Assembly: GCF_007558825.1 (NCBI RefSeq)
Contig: NZ_VLTK01000004.1
Span: 387,460 to 451,459 of the forward strand
Direction of reading: 5' to 3'
Length of the DNA stretch: 64,000 bases
Source: Brevibacterium aurantiacum
GTDB lineage: Bacteria; Actinomycetota; Actinomycetes; Actinomycetales; Brevibacteriaceae
Part shown: piece after piece, positions 7,348-16,072 of the stretch
Position numbering within the stretch: the first letter of the stretch is position 1
Layout of the letters: every line of letters starts with the position of its first letter
The notes under the pieces: generated by a model
What the model was told of the DNA's origin: nothing
The model's database searches: none
The model's input: only the letters and a program-made list of their open reading frames with translations
Position numbers and translations under genes: made by a program

Positions 7348-7440
7348 TCTGACTCCTTGAAAAAGCACATATGTGCACAAAACACCAACAGTGGTGACTT
7401 GTTCCTTATCATACAATTACTTGTGCAATAAAATCGTTAA
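7345..7440 (-). promoter_or_regulatory. Promoter and leader of the SipW-dependent operon
   Basis: An A+T-rich island in high-GC DNA. On the minus strand TATGAT (7413-7408) is a near-perfect -10, predicting a start near 7401 and a leader of about 54 nt. The leader carries the perfect palindrome gcacatatgtgc (7365-7376) and a small dyad cacca-acag-tggtg just upstream of it, either operators or short hairpins. No good -35 is visible, so an activator or an alternative sigma factor may be needed. The AAGGAGT ribosome site follows the palindromes. Confidence 0.5.
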
Positions 7441-7500
7441 TCACACCTGTGCTTTCCGGCACAGCCCCGAAATATTCGCATTCTGTGCGCGGGCACCGCA

Positions 7501-7533
7501 GAGGCGGCCCTGCGAATTTCGCAGGGCCGCCTC
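7501..7533 (-). terminator. Strong hairpin terminator downstream of the thiosulfate-uptake genes
   Basis: A perfect 15-bp stem (gaggcggccctgcga / tcgcagggccgcctc) with a 3-nt loop, 45 bp beyond the stop of the TusA-like gene on the minus strand. No T-tract follows on either side. It separates that operon from the A+T-rich promoter of the SipW operon transcribed in the same direction. Confidence 0.75.
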
Positions 7534-7577
7534 GGCAGTGGGGTTGGTCGTGTGACCGAGAAGAGATCTGTGGCCGG

Positions 7578-7802
7578 TCAGGCCTTCTGCACGGTGATGG
7601 TCCAGCTCGCTTCACCGGTGCGATCGAAGTGCGTCACGGGGTAGCCGTTCTCCGCCGCCCACTGAGGAATCGCCTCGGTGGCTTGGGTGCAGTCGAAGTT
7701 GATGACGAGCTCATCTCCGTTGTCCATTCCACCGATTGCGTCCTTGGCCTCAACCAGGGGGAAGGGGCAGACAAGACCGTTTGTCTCTAATACCTGTTTC
7801 AT
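7578..7802 (-). CDS. TusA-family sulfur carrier protein (YeeD-like)
   Basis: A 74-residue TusA/SirA fold protein: MKQVLETNGLVCPFPLVEAKDAIGGMDNGDELVI with the conserved C-P-x-P motif (Cys12), whose cysteine carries persulfide in the family. Its ATG (7802) overlaps the stop of the YeeE-like channel (ATGA) and follows GGAGC, so the two are translationally coupled. In E. coli-type yeeE-yeeD pairs the channel imports thiosulfate and the TusA-like protein accepts the sulfur in the cytoplasm; that role is the best reading here. A much longer frame running up to 8405 is only read-through in the wrong frame of the channel gene. Confidence 0.88.
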   Translation of the reverse strand: MKQVLETNGLVCPFPLVEAKDAIGGMDNGDELVINFDCTQATEAIPQWAAENGYPVTHFDRTGEASWTITVQKA

Positions 7803-8854
7803 ATGCTCCTGCTCTCTACGGGCTGCGCGGCACCTGTCCGCGCTCCTGATCTGATGGTGAATTTCGCGGCGACTCCAGCGCCGACGATCATGAAGAAGGT
7901 CGCGACCCACCCCTGATATTCGAACTGCGCGGTCGAGACCATGGCGTTGCCGACGGTGCAGCCGCCGGCGATCGCGGCGCCGACACCCATCCCGATTCCG
8001 CCGAGGATGGACTTGACCACGGTCGACTGATCGGGGACACGGATCCGGAACTCTCCCGAGGCCTTCGCCGCGATGAACGATCCGAGGAGGATGCCGATGA
8101 CGAGCATGACGCCCCAGTCGACGAGCGAGGAGTCGCCCGTGCCGAGGAATGTCGTGAGATTCGCCGAGGGGGTCGTGATCCCCAGACCCGAGTTGCGTCC
8201 GGTCGCAGCCGAGAGCGGCCAGGCGATCGTGGCGATGACGCCGATGACGACGGCCGTGACGAACGGGTTCCAGCGCTTCTCCGTGAGGATATGAGCCAGC
8301 CCCTTCTTCAGCGGCGGCAGGGTCGCGACGGGCGTGGCGGTCTTCTTGTTGTGGTGCACGGTGACGGCAATGGCCACGGCGGAGATGATCGCAACGAAGA
8401 CCCACGGGCTCAGCCCCGTCGATGCCTGGAGCGTGCCGCTTTCGATCGTGATCGAGCGCAGCCCCTCCGTCACCGAGGCGGCCGGTCCGTTCTTCATCAC
8501 CGCGGAGACGAGCGCGTAGAAGATCAGTGCGAACCAGCTGCCGACCAGACCTTCACCGGCCCGGTAGTAGGTGCCGGTGGCACATCCGCCGGCCAGCACC
8601 ATGGCGAAGCCGAAGATGAGGCCGCCGATGATCGACGCCAACCAGGGGAACGGCGAGGCCTCCAAGGTGATGACGCCCAGTGCGTTGAGCAGGAACAACC
8701 CGATCGAGTGCACGGCGATGAGGAGGATGAGTGCCGAGAACCATCGCGTGTTCCCGGTCAGCGTGAGATCGCGGAAGGCCCCGGTCACGCAGAAACGTCC
8801 CCGCTGGAGGACGAATCCGAGTGCCAGGCCGACGATCAGTCCGGTGATGATCAT
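7799..8854 (-). CDS. YeeE/YedE-family membrane channel (thiosulfate uptake, TsuA-like)
   Basis: A 351-residue polytopic membrane protein with the tandem YeeE repeat. The conserved cysteines that pass thiosulfate in the family are present: Cys22 (LQRGRFCVTGA), Cys91 (LAGGCATGTYYRAGEG) and Cys299 (IAGGCTVGNAM); the first two match the numbering known for the structurally characterised YeeE. About nine or ten hydrophobic helices lie between them. It is the first gene of a two-gene operon with the TusA-like carrier. A 14-bp palindrome lies 20 bp upstream of the start. Family use as a selenium or general sulfur transporter cannot be excluded. Confidence 0.88.
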   Translation of the reverse strand: MIITGLIVGLALGFVLQRGRFCVTGAFRDLTLTGNTRWFSALILLIAVHSIGLFLLNALGVITLEASPFPWLASIIGGLIFGFAMVLAGGCATGTYYRAGEGLVGSWFALIFYALVSAVMKNGPAASVTEGLRSITIESGTLQASTGLSPWVFVAIISAVAIAVTVHHNKKTATPVATLPPLKKGLAHILTEKRWNPFVTAVVIGVIATIAWPLSAATGRNSGLGITTPSANLTTFLGTGDSSLVDWGVMLVIGILLGSFIAAKASGEFRIRVPDQSTVVKSILGGIGMGVGAAIAGGCTVGNAMVSTAQFEYQGWVATFFMIVGAGVAAKFTIRSGARTGAAQPVESRSI

Positions 8855-8874
8855 TCATGAGCTTTCTGCTTGTA

Positions 8875-8906
8875 GGCAGCTGGCTGCCGTGACGATACAT
8901 GCATGT
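8875..8906. promoter_or_regulatory. Two palindromes upstream of the thiosulfate-uptake operon
   Basis: ggcagc-tg-gctgcc (8875-8888) and acatgcatgt (8897-8906) lie 20-52 bp upstream of the YeeE-like start, in the 281-bp divergent region before pobA. Their position fits operators or promoter-flanking elements for the sulfur operon. I see nothing else convincing in this region apart from the AAGGAGG site of pobA at its end. Confidence 0.35.
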
Positions 8907-9135
8907 GTTGAGCTATCTATTGCCGAGTCGGGCTGGGAGAAACGTTCAGACCTCACCTCGCGAACACAACGCCCTACATTCTGCTCAACAATCCGACCGT
9001 TCGTCAACACCACCGCTCCAATCCCCGCCGATCCTGGGGTCCCCACAGCCGCTCTTCTCATTCATTGATAACTTCCTCGCCTTGTGTCAGTGACTGGGCG
9101 CACACTGAGAGGACGAATACGGCAAGGAGGCCCAG

Positions 9136-10320
9136 GTGCCAGAATTTCAGACCGACGTCGCTATCGTCGGAGCAGGTCCGGCCGGGCTGCTGCTCGCCCA
9201 CACGCTGCACAATGCAGGGATCGACTCAGTCGTCATCGACAACCGCAGCCGCGACGACATCGCCCACACTCACCGGGCAGGCATCCTCGAGGCCGGGTCC
9301 GTGCGAATGCTCGAGGCCGAAGGCATCGAGTCCCGCGTGCACACCTCCGGCCACCGCCACGACGGCATCGACATCCGCGTCGACGGCGTCAGCCACTCCT
9401 TCGACTTCCCGAACCTTGTCGGCGAATCCGTGTGGCTCTACCCGCAGAACGAGATCTTCGTCGACCTCTCCGCCGCCCGCGAACGCACCGGACGCCCCAC
9501 CTTCTACTCGATCACCGACACCGCGATCGGCGACATAGAGACCGAACAGCCGTGGGTGAGTGCGACGACCGAAAACGGTGAGGAACTGACGATCAATGCC
9601 CGCTACGTCATCGGCTCCGACGGCTCCCGCGGGCCCTGCCGGGCGATGATCCCAGCAGACACGAAGCAGCGCTTCTTCCACGAATATCCCTTTGCCTGGT
9701 TCGGGATCCTCTGCGAGGCACCGGCCAGCCACGAGGTCCTCATCTACTCCCGCTCCGAACGCGGCTTCGCCCTGGTCTCCCAGCGCAGCGAGTCCGTGCA
9801 GCGCATGTACTTCCAAACCTCCCCCGACACCGAGGTGGCCGATTGGTCCGATGACCGCATCTGGTCGGAGCTGCAGTCCCGAGTCGAGGGACCCGACGGC
9901 TTCCAGCTCAAAACGGGCGCGATCATCGACAAGAACATCCTGCCCTTCCGCTCGGCCGTGACCGAGCCGATGCAGCATGGTTCCCTGTTCCTCGCCGGCG
10001 ACAGCGCCCACACTGTTCCTCCCACCGGGGCAAAAGGCCTCAACCTCGCCTTCGCCGACGTGTCAGTGCTTGCCCCGGCGCTGATCTCAGCTCTCAAGAA
10101 CTCCGACGCCGAGGCGCTGGCCGGGTATTCGCGGACCGCGACGAAACGTGTGTGGAAAGCTCAGAACTTCTCCTACCAGATGACCCGGATGCTCCACTCC
10201 GACCCCAGCCAGGATGCGTTCGAAACGAAGCGCAGCCTCGGCGAGCTCAATTCGATCCTCGAATCCGAGCACGGGCGGCGCTACCTCGCCGAGTGCTACA
10301 CAGGCTGGCCCGAGGGCTGA
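9136..10320 (+). CDS. pobA: 4-hydroxybenzoate 3-monooxygenase
   Basis: A 394-residue FAD-dependent aromatic hydroxylase that converts 4-hydroxybenzoate to protocatechuate. Features: N-terminal FAD motif VGAGPAGLLLAHTL (about 10-23), the middle DG motif with YVIGSDGSRGPCR (about 156-168), and the second FAD motif LAGDSAHTVPPTGAKGLNLAFADV (about 288-311). Length equals the family norm (about 390). GTG start preceded by AAGGAGG. It heads the run pobA-pcaH-pcaG-pcaB-pcaDC, which converts its product to beta-ketoadipate. No dedicated regulator sits beside it. Confidence 0.93.
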   Translation: MPEFQTDVAIVGAGPAGLLLAHTLHNAGIDSVVIDNRSRDDIAHTHRAGILEAGSVRMLEAEGIESRVHTSGHRHDGIDIRVDGVSHSFDFPNLVGESVWLYPQNEIFVDLSAARERTGRPTFYSITDTAIGDIETEQPWVSATTENGEELTINARYVIGSDGSRGPCRAMIPADTKQRFFHEYPFAWFGILCEAPASHEVLIYSRSERGFALVSQRSESVQRMYFQTSPDTEVADWSDDRIWSELQSRVEGPDGFQLKTGAIIDKNILPFRSAVTEPMQHGSLFLAGDSAHTVPPTGAKGLNLAFADVSVLAPALISALKNSDAEALAGYSRTATKRVWKAQNFSYQMTRMLHSDPSQDAFETKRSLGELNSILESEHGRRYLAECYTGWPEG

Positions 10321-10366
10321 GCAGGCTCAACACAAAGAACCCCCACACCGAGAAGAAAGGTTCGAC

Positions 10367-11167
10367 ATGGGAGCACAGAAACTCTCCGGCCCGGACGATG
10401 CGGCCAAGTCACAGCAGACGCTGTCTGCCGAGATCGAAGCCATCGAGACCGAGCATAAGAATGCAGTCGCCGCCGGCACACCGGCCGAGACCCAGCCGCG
10501 CCTGGACTACCCGCCGTACCGGTCCTCGATTCTGCGGCACCCGACGAAGGACCCTCGGCACACGGACCCGGAGACCATCGAGCTCTTCTCCCCCGCATTC
10601 GGCCACCGCGACTTAGCGAACCTCGAATCCGACCTCACGATTCAGGCTGGCGGGGAGCCGATCGGCGAACGCATCAAGGTCACCGGTCGCGTCCTCGACG
10701 GCAACGGCCGCCCGGTCCGAAACCAGCTCATTGAGATCTGGCAGGCCAACTCCGCCGGTCGCTACATCCACAAGCGCGACCAGCACCCGGCCCCGATCGA
10801 CCCGAACTTCACCGGCGTCGGCCGCACCCTGACCGGCGACGACGGCTCCTACTCGTTCACAACGATCAAGCCGGGACCCTACCCGTGGAAGAACCACCAC
10901 AATGCGTGGCGGCCGGCCCACATCCACTTCTCGCTCTTCGGCTCCGAGTTCACCCAGCGCATGATCACTCAGATGTACTTCCCCAGCGATCCGCTGTTCG
11001 CCCTCGACCCGATATACCAGTCGATCACGGATCAATCAGCCCGCGACCGCCTCGTCGCCACCTACGATCACAACATCACCGAGCACGAATTCCTCATGGG
11101 CTACAACTGGGACATCGTGCTCACCGGAGGCAACCGCACCTGGATGGAAGAAGAGGACGATGACTGA
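10367..11167 (+). CDS. pcaH: Protocatechuate 3,4-dioxygenase beta subunit
   Basis: A 266-residue intradiol dioxygenase subunit that, with PcaG, cleaves protocatechuate to 3-carboxy-cis,cis-muconate using Fe(III). The N-terminal helical region includes LDYPPYRSSILRHP, typical of PcaH. The beta-sandwich core has GRVLDGNGRPVRNQLIEIWQANSAGRY, and the iron-ligand region reads GPYPWKNHHNAWRPAHIHFSLFG (Tyr plus two His, as in the family). ATG 10367 follows AAAGG. The longer frame from 10214 overlaps pobA and is not used. It overlaps pcaG by 8 bp. Confidence 0.94.
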   Translation: MGAQKLSGPDDAAKSQQTLSAEIEAIETEHKNAVAAGTPAETQPRLDYPPYRSSILRHPTKDPRHTDPETIELFSPAFGHRDLANLESDLTIQAGGEPIGERIKVTGRVLDGNGRPVRNQLIEIWQANSAGRYIHKRDQHPAPIDPNFTGVGRTLTGDDGSYSFTTIKPGPYPWKNHHNAWRPAHIHFSLFGSEFTQRMITQMYFPSDPLFALDPIYQSITDQSARDRLVATYDHNITEHEFLMGYNWDIVLTGGNRTWMEEEDDD

Positions 11168-11732
11168 CCAGAAGCTCACCGCGACACCCGGCCAGACCGT
11201 CGGACCGTTCTACGGCTATGCCATGCCATGGCCTGGCGACAACGAAATCGTTCCTCCAGCAAAAGCCGAAGCAGTCCAGCTCCACGGCTATATCTACGAC
11301 GGGGCGGGTGCGCCCGTCCCCGATGCGATCCTCGAGATCTGGCAGCCCGATGGCAACGGCAACGTCTCCCGCAATTCGGGCTCCCTGCGCCGTGACGGAT
11401 TCACCTTCACCGGTTTCGGCCGCAATGAGGTCGACCCGGAGGGCCGATACGTCTTCTCCACCCTCAACCCAGGGGCGACCGAGGCAGGCAAGGCACCGTT
11501 CATCAGCGTCGTCATCTTCGCCCGTGGACTGCTGAACAGGCTGTTCACCAGGATCTATCTCCCCGAGGACACCGAGGCTCTGGCGGCCGACCCGCTGCTG
11601 TCCTCCCTCGATGCGACAGAGCGGGACCGTCTCATCGCGACTCGCGGGGCTGACGGATCGCTGCGTTTCGACATACGGTTGCAGGGTGAGAACGAGACCC
11701 CATTCCTGCGGTTCCCCAGCCACGAAGACTGA
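11160..11732 (+). CDS. pcaG: Protocatechuate 3,4-dioxygenase alpha subunit
   Basis: A 190-residue non-iron-binding partner of PcaH. N-terminal TPGQTVGPFYGYAMPW and the sandwich core VQLHGYIYDGAGAPVPDAILEIWQPDGNG are typical of PcaG; the Tyr/His iron ligands of the beta subunit are absent, as expected. The start overlaps the end of pcaH by 8 bp, ensuring coupled synthesis of the two subunits. Confidence 0.93.
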   Translation: MTDQKLTATPGQTVGPFYGYAMPWPGDNEIVPPAKAEAVQLHGYIYDGAGAPVPDAILEIWQPDGNGNVSRNSGSLRRDGFTFTGFGRNEVDPEGRYVFSTLNPGATEAGKAPFISVVIFARGLLNRLFTRIYLPEDTEALAADPLLSSLDATERDRLIATRGADGSLRFDIRLQGENETPFLRFPSHED

Positions 11733-11783
11733 CAGGACTCACGAAGACCGAGTCACCGCTGCCGCCACCGGAGAGGACACACA

Positions 11784-13193
11784 ATGACTGACACCGCTGC
11801 CCATACGCGCCTCCTGTTCGCCCCGGGCGACCTGCGAGGCGCCGAGGCCATCGACGATGTCGCCCTCGTGTCTGCACTCGGCGATGTGGAGTCGGCGTGG
11901 ATCAATGCTCAGGCACATGCCGGGCTGATCTCCTCCGATGACCGCGCCGAGGCGGTGGAGGGCATCGAAGCCACCACACGGTCGCTGCTCTCCGACTCCG
12001 CCGAACTCGAGACACTGGCCGCTGACGCCGAATCCGGCGGCAACCCGGTCATTCCGTTCCTCAAGACCGTGCGCACACGACTCGGTCCGGATGCGTCCCG
12101 CGCATTGCACAAGGGCCTGACCAGCCAGGACGTCATGGATTCGGCGCTAGGGCTGCTCATGGCCCGAGTCGCCCGCCAGACTCATGCACGCCTCGACGTC
12201 ATCGCCGAGGTGCTCGTCGGGCTCTCCGAGGATCATGCCTCGACCGTGTGCTTGGCTCGCACCCTGACTCAACCGGCGCTGCCGACGACCTTCGGGCTCA
12301 AGATCGCCTCCTGGGCCGCCGAGGTCCACGAGGTCCAGAGCCTGACCCCGCGCATCGACTACGTGCAGGTCGGAGGAGCCGCGGGCACTCGAGCCGCGAT
12401 CCGCGAGTTCGCGGGAGCCCAGACCGAGGCGCTGCTGCGCGAATTCCATGTGCAGCTGCGCGGACCCGACGCCGCACTCACCAGCATTCCCGCGCCCTGG
12501 CACACCGACCGCGTACGGGTCCTCAACTGGGCCTCTCACCTCACCCAATGTGTGACTGTCGGGGCCTCAATCGCCCGAGATGTCCTCATCGGCACCCGCC
12601 CGGAGGTCGGCGAACTGAACCTGGCTGCGACCGGTGGGTCCTCGGCGATGCCGCAGAAGCTCAACCCCACCTCGGCGGTGCTGCTTCACCGCAACGGCAT
12701 GCGCGCTCCCGGGCTCATGGCCACACTGACCTCGACCGCGGCCGAGGCGATCGAGGAGCGCTCCGACGGAGCCTGGCACGCCGAATGGCCTGCCCTCTCC
12801 GAGCTCATGGGCCTGGCCGTGTCCTCCCTCATCATGCTCCAGACGATGGTCGAAGGACTGAGCGTCAAGCCTGATGCGATGCGCAAGAACGTGGACGCAG
12901 CCAGCCCCGGCATCTTTGCCGAACGCCTCAACACCGCCTTCGGCGACCGGCTGACGAAGACTCAGGTTCAGGACATCATCGCCCCTGGTGGTGACCCTGT
13001 GGCCGCGCTCAAAGCAGCCCTGGGCCAGAACCCGGATGCTGAGGACGATGCCTCGGCCGACGAATTGGAGAGCTTCTTCTCTCCGGAGAACTACCTCGGC
13101 GACGCCGAAGACATCCGACAGACCATCATTGCCGCCATCAACGGACCCGAGCCCGTATCGCCGGGGCTCCTCCCCTTCGCCTCAAGAAAGTGA
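11784..13193 (+). CDS. pcaB: 3-carboxy-cis,cis-muconate cycloisomerase
   Basis: A 469-residue member of the fumarase/aspartase superfamily that cyclises 3-carboxymuconate to 4-carboxymuconolactone. The superfamily signature GSSAMPQKLNP is present at about 289-299, with LHKGLTSQDVMDSA (about 110-123) containing the conserved T-S-x-D region. Length is normal for PcaB. GAGAGGAC precedes the ATG. It ends 6 bp before the fused pcaDC gene. Confidence 0.93.
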   Translation: MTDTAAHTRLLFAPGDLRGAEAIDDVALVSALGDVESAWINAQAHAGLISSDDRAEAVEGIEATTRSLLSDSAELETLAADAESGGNPVIPFLKTVRTRLGPDASRALHKGLTSQDVMDSALGLLMARVARQTHARLDVIAEVLVGLSEDHASTVCLARTLTQPALPTTFGLKIASWAAEVHEVQSLTPRIDYVQVGGAAGTRAAIREFAGAQTEALLREFHVQLRGPDAALTSIPAPWHTDRVRVLNWASHLTQCVTVGASIARDVLIGTRPEVGELNLAATGGSSAMPQKLNPTSAVLLHRNGMRAPGLMATLTSTAAEAIEERSDGAWHAEWPALSELMGLAVSSLIMLQTMVEGLSVKPDAMRKNVDAASPGIFAERLNTAFGDRLTKTQVQDIIAPGGDPVAALKAALGQNPDAEDDASADELESFFSPENYLGDAEDIRQTIIAAINGPEPVSPGLLPFASRK

Positions 13194-13199
13194 CCTGAC

Positions 13200-14501
13200 G
13201 TGGAACTCACCGCAACCGTCCTTGCCGCACCGACCGCCCCTGCCACAGCGAACCCGCGCGTCCTCGTCGTCCTGCCCTCACTGGGCACATCGGTGAGCGC
13301 GCTGTGGCAGACGGCTGCCACCCACCTCGGCGGCGTGGATCCTGAGACGACGGTCATCGGCATCGACCTGCCCGGCCACGGCCGCTCGACGCCGGTCAAC
13401 GTCCCCGCGGGCACGTCCGAGGTGCCCAGACTGACGATGAGCGACCTCGCCGAGGCGGTCCTGACCACCATCGACCGAGTCCTTCCCGACGTGGCCGGTT
13501 CTGCTGCTGCCCGCATCAGCCTGGCCGGTGACTCGATCGGCGGCGCGATCACCCTGCAGCTGGCCCTCGACCACGGTGATCGCTTCGATCGTGCCGCCGT
13601 ATTCTGCACCGGAGCCAAGATCGGTGAGGTCAGCGGTTGGGAGGAACGCGCGGAGGTCGTCGCCACCTCGGGCACACCCACACAGGTCATCGGTTCGGCC
13701 CAGCGCTGGTTCGGTGAGGGCTTCATGGATCGCGAGCCCGATGCTTCGGCTGCCCTGCTGCACTCGCTGCAGGACGCGGACCGCTTCTCCTATGCCGCGC
13801 TCTGCCACGCACTGGCCTCCTTCGACGTCCGCTCGCGCCTATCGGAGATCACCCTGCCGGTTCTCGCCGTCGCCGGGTCCGAGGATCAACCGACCCCACC
13901 GACCAAACTCGCGGAGATCGCCAACGGCATCTCCGGTGCCCTCCTCGAGGTCATCGAGGGCGCCGCCCACCTCGTGCCTGCCGAAGCGCCGGCGGTCGCC
14001 GCGGGTCTGCTCCACGACTTCCTGCATGGAAACGGCACGGGCGGAAACACTGCGAACACTCAGGGCTCGGACGCCGCCTCGGCGGACCTGCCCACTGCCT
14101 CCGGTCCACGTGAAGCCAGCCGGGACGAGGTGCGCGAGGCCGGAATGACCGTGCGCCGCCAGGTCCTCTCCGATGCTCACGTCGACCGCGCGAATGCGAA
14201 GGTCGATGACTTCACCGCCGACTTCCAGGACCTCATCACCCGCTACGCCTGGGGTGAGATCTGGACCCGCCCGGGCCTCGAGAAGCGCATGCGATCAGCG
14301 ATCACACTGACCGCGATGATCGCCGGCGGCCACGAGGCCGAGCTCGCGATGCACGTCAAGGCCGCAGTGCGCAACGGGTTGAGCCGCGACGAGATCAAGG
14401 AAGTCCTCCTCCAATCCGCCATCTACTGCTCCGTTCCCAGTGCGAACACCGCATTCTCCGTGGCTTCGCAGGCATTGGCAGAGATGGACGAAGAAGGCTG
14501 A
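13200..14501 (+). CDS. pcaL: Fused beta-ketoadipate enol-lactone hydrolase / 4-carboxymuconolactone decarboxylase
   Basis: A 433-residue fusion. Residues 1-285: alpha/beta hydrolase (PcaD) with LPGHGRS, nucleophile elbow LAGDSIGGAIT (Ser near 110), Asp in AGSEDQPTPP and His in EGAAHLVPAEAP. Residues 310-433: carboxymuconolactone decarboxylase (PcaC) domain with RYAWGEIWTRPGLEKRMRSAITLTAMIAGGHEAELAMHVKAAVRNG. A Thr/Ser/Gly-rich linker joins them. This pcaL arrangement is known in Rhodococcus and Streptomyces. GTG start 6 bp after pcaB. It performs the last two shared steps to beta-ketoadipate; pcaI, pcaJ and pcaF are not in the window. Confidence 0.93.
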   Translation: MELTATVLAAPTAPATANPRVLVVLPSLGTSVSALWQTAATHLGGVDPETTVIGIDLPGHGRSTPVNVPAGTSEVPRLTMSDLAEAVLTTIDRVLPDVAGSAAARISLAGDSIGGAITLQLALDHGDRFDRAAVFCTGAKIGEVSGWEERAEVVATSGTPTQVIGSAQRWFGEGFMDREPDASAALLHSLQDADRFSYAALCHALASFDVRSRLSEITLPVLAVAGSEDQPTPPTKLAEIANGISGALLEVIEGAAHLVPAEAPAVAAGLLHDFLHGNGTGGNTANTQGSDAASADLPTASGPREASRDEVREAGMTVRRQVLSDAHVDRANAKVDDFTADFQDLITRYAWGEIWTRPGLEKRMRSAITLTAMIAGGHEAELAMHVKAAVRNGLSRDEIKEVLLQSAIYCSVPSANTAFSVASQALAEMDEEG

Positions 14502-14651
14502 CGCTGTTCGAATCGTCACATTGCGTCTGCGGGGCTATCGGTGGCCGTCGATGGGCAATAGGCTTGTTCGGTTGCAGTGAATCGCCCGCGTGAGTCTCCG
14601 ACCTCGGGCGTCACAGCGGTCCAGATCATTCACTTCGCCCGAAGGAACTCC

Positions 14652-15854
14652 ATGAGCGACGCTCCGGTGCCACGCCGCGTCTACAAGTTCGCCGTCTTCG
14701 CCTTAGCGATCGGCGCATTTGCCATCGGTGTGACCGAGTTCGCCACGATGGGCCTGCTGCCCCATATCGCGCGCGAACTCGGCATCACCGTGCCCCAGGC
14801 CGGCCACGCCGTGTCGTTCTACGCCATCGGCGTCGTCGTCGGGGCACCACTGATCACCACGATCGCTGCGCACATGGACCGCAAGAACCTGCTGCTGGGC
14901 CTCATGGGTCTCTTCGCCCTCGGCAACGTCGCCTCGATGCTCGCACCCGACGCGACCCTGTTCAATATTGCGCGCTTCGCCAGCGGACTGCCCCACGGCG
15001 CCTACCTGGGCATCGGCGCCATCGTCGCCTCCTCGCTCGTGCCCCCGAACCGCCGCGGGCGAGCGATGGCACGCGTGATGTTGGGTCTGACGATCGCTAA
15101 CATCGTCGGCGTCCCCATCGCCACGGCCCTTGGCAACATGCTCGGCTGGCGCAGCGCCTACGCCCTCGTCGCCGCTCTCGGCATCCTCACCGTCATCATG
15201 GTCGCCGTCGGCGTACCCCGCGTGAAGCTTCGCGGCGTGCCCTCGGCTCGCGGTGAGATGAAGGCCCTGGCCCGACCGCAGATCATCCTCACCCTCGTTG
15301 CCGGCTCCGTCGGCTTCGGCGGCATGTTCGCCGTCTACACCTACATCGCCCCGACCATGACCGACGTCGCCGGCGTCCCGGAGGTCGCGATCCCCTGGGT
15401 TCTCGCCGTCTACGGACTCGGCATGACCGCCGGCTCCCTCATCGCCGGGCCCCTCGTCGACAAGTCCATCGAACGCTCTGGCATCGGCGGCATGATCCTC
15501 TCCGCCATCGTGCTCTCCGCGTTCGGCGCCTTCACCCAGATCCCGGCCGTCGCGATCATCGCTCTCTTCCTCATCGGCATCGCCGGCTCGATGATCACGA
15601 CCGCGCTGCAGATGCGCCTGCTGCGCGACTCCCACGACGCACCGAGCCTGTCAGCGGCCATGAACCATGCCGCGTTCAATCTCGCCAACGCCCTCGGCGC
15701 CTGGCTCGGCGGCATCGTCATCACCGCGGGCCTGGGCTACCGCGCCCCGGCCTGGGTGGGCGTGGGCCTGTGTCTGCTCGGGCTCATCGTCCTCGTCATC
15801 GCGATCTCCCTCCGCCGAGGCGGCACGACGAACCGCTCGACCGTCGAGCTCTGA
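14652..15854 (+). CDS. MFS transporter, DHA1 family (AraJ/chloramphenicol-efflux-like)
   Basis: A 400-residue 12-helix transporter. The first helix reads AIGAFAIGVTEFATMGLLPHIARELG, the hallmark of the AraJ/Cml/YdhP-type DHA1 exporters; motif A-like DRKNLLLGLMG and RFASGLPHGAYLGIGAIVASSLV follow. Start at ATG 14652, after AAGGAA; the frame could extend to 14577 but the extra residues are not family-like. It is 150 bp beyond pcaL, so it may have its own promoter. By family an exporter of drugs, sugars or metabolites; a link to aromatic catabolism is only positional. Confidence 0.85.
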   Translation: MSDAPVPRRVYKFAVFALAIGAFAIGVTEFATMGLLPHIARELGITVPQAGHAVSFYAIGVVVGAPLITTIAAHMDRKNLLLGLMGLFALGNVASMLAPDATLFNIARFASGLPHGAYLGIGAIVASSLVPPNRRGRAMARVMLGLTIANIVGVPIATALGNMLGWRSAYALVAALGILTVIMVAVGVPRVKLRGVPSARGEMKALARPQIILTLVAGSVGFGGMFAVYTYIAPTMTDVAGVPEVAIPWVLAVYGLGMTAGSLIAGPLVDKSIERSGIGGMILSAIVLSAFGAFTQIPAVAIIALFLIGIAGSMITTALQMRLLRDSHDAPSLSAAMNHAAFNLANALGAWLGGIVITAGLGYRAPAWVGVGLCLLGLIVLVIAISLRRGGTTNRSTVEL

Positions 15855-15975
15855 GGCCGGCTTCACGTCCTGGCGTGACGTGGGGTCTGAGTCGTGCAGA
15901 TCACTCGGACGTACAAGTAATCTCAACTTCTGGTACCTTCGGGTCGCATTGTGTGAGACAAGAGTAGTGTCTAGC

Positions 15976-16005
15976 AGTCGCCTTTCACGCCTGTGTCCGG
16001 CGACT
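15976..16005 (+). other. Inverted repeat in the leader of the MHS transporter
   Basis: agtcgcc (15976-15982) pairs with ggcgact (15999-16005) across a 16-nt loop, 68 bp upstream of the transporter ATG. It could be a leader hairpin or an operator. Nothing else in the 218-bp gap is recognisable. Confidence 0.3.
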
Positions 16006-16072
16006 TTCATCTGACACGAGCACCATCCCGCCCGTGCCTTCGTATCTCGACAACAGCGGAGCACAAAAGAAC

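Noticed and set aside
7578..8405. 275-codon frame that includes the TusA-like protein as a C-terminal domain
   Set aside because: The N-terminal 200 residues are an Arg/His-rich out-of-frame reading of the YeeE-like gene; the real start is ATG 7802 with its own ribosome site.
8855..9061. 68-codon minus-strand frame in the gap before pobA
   Set aside because: No ribosome site or recognisable fold, and it ends abutting the YeeE-like start; more likely regulatory DNA.
14551..14570. Sequence gggcaataggct near 14551 repeated near 50786 (gggcaataggct)
   Set aside because: Twelve shared bases in two unrelated contexts (one inside a coding start); too short to call a repeat family.
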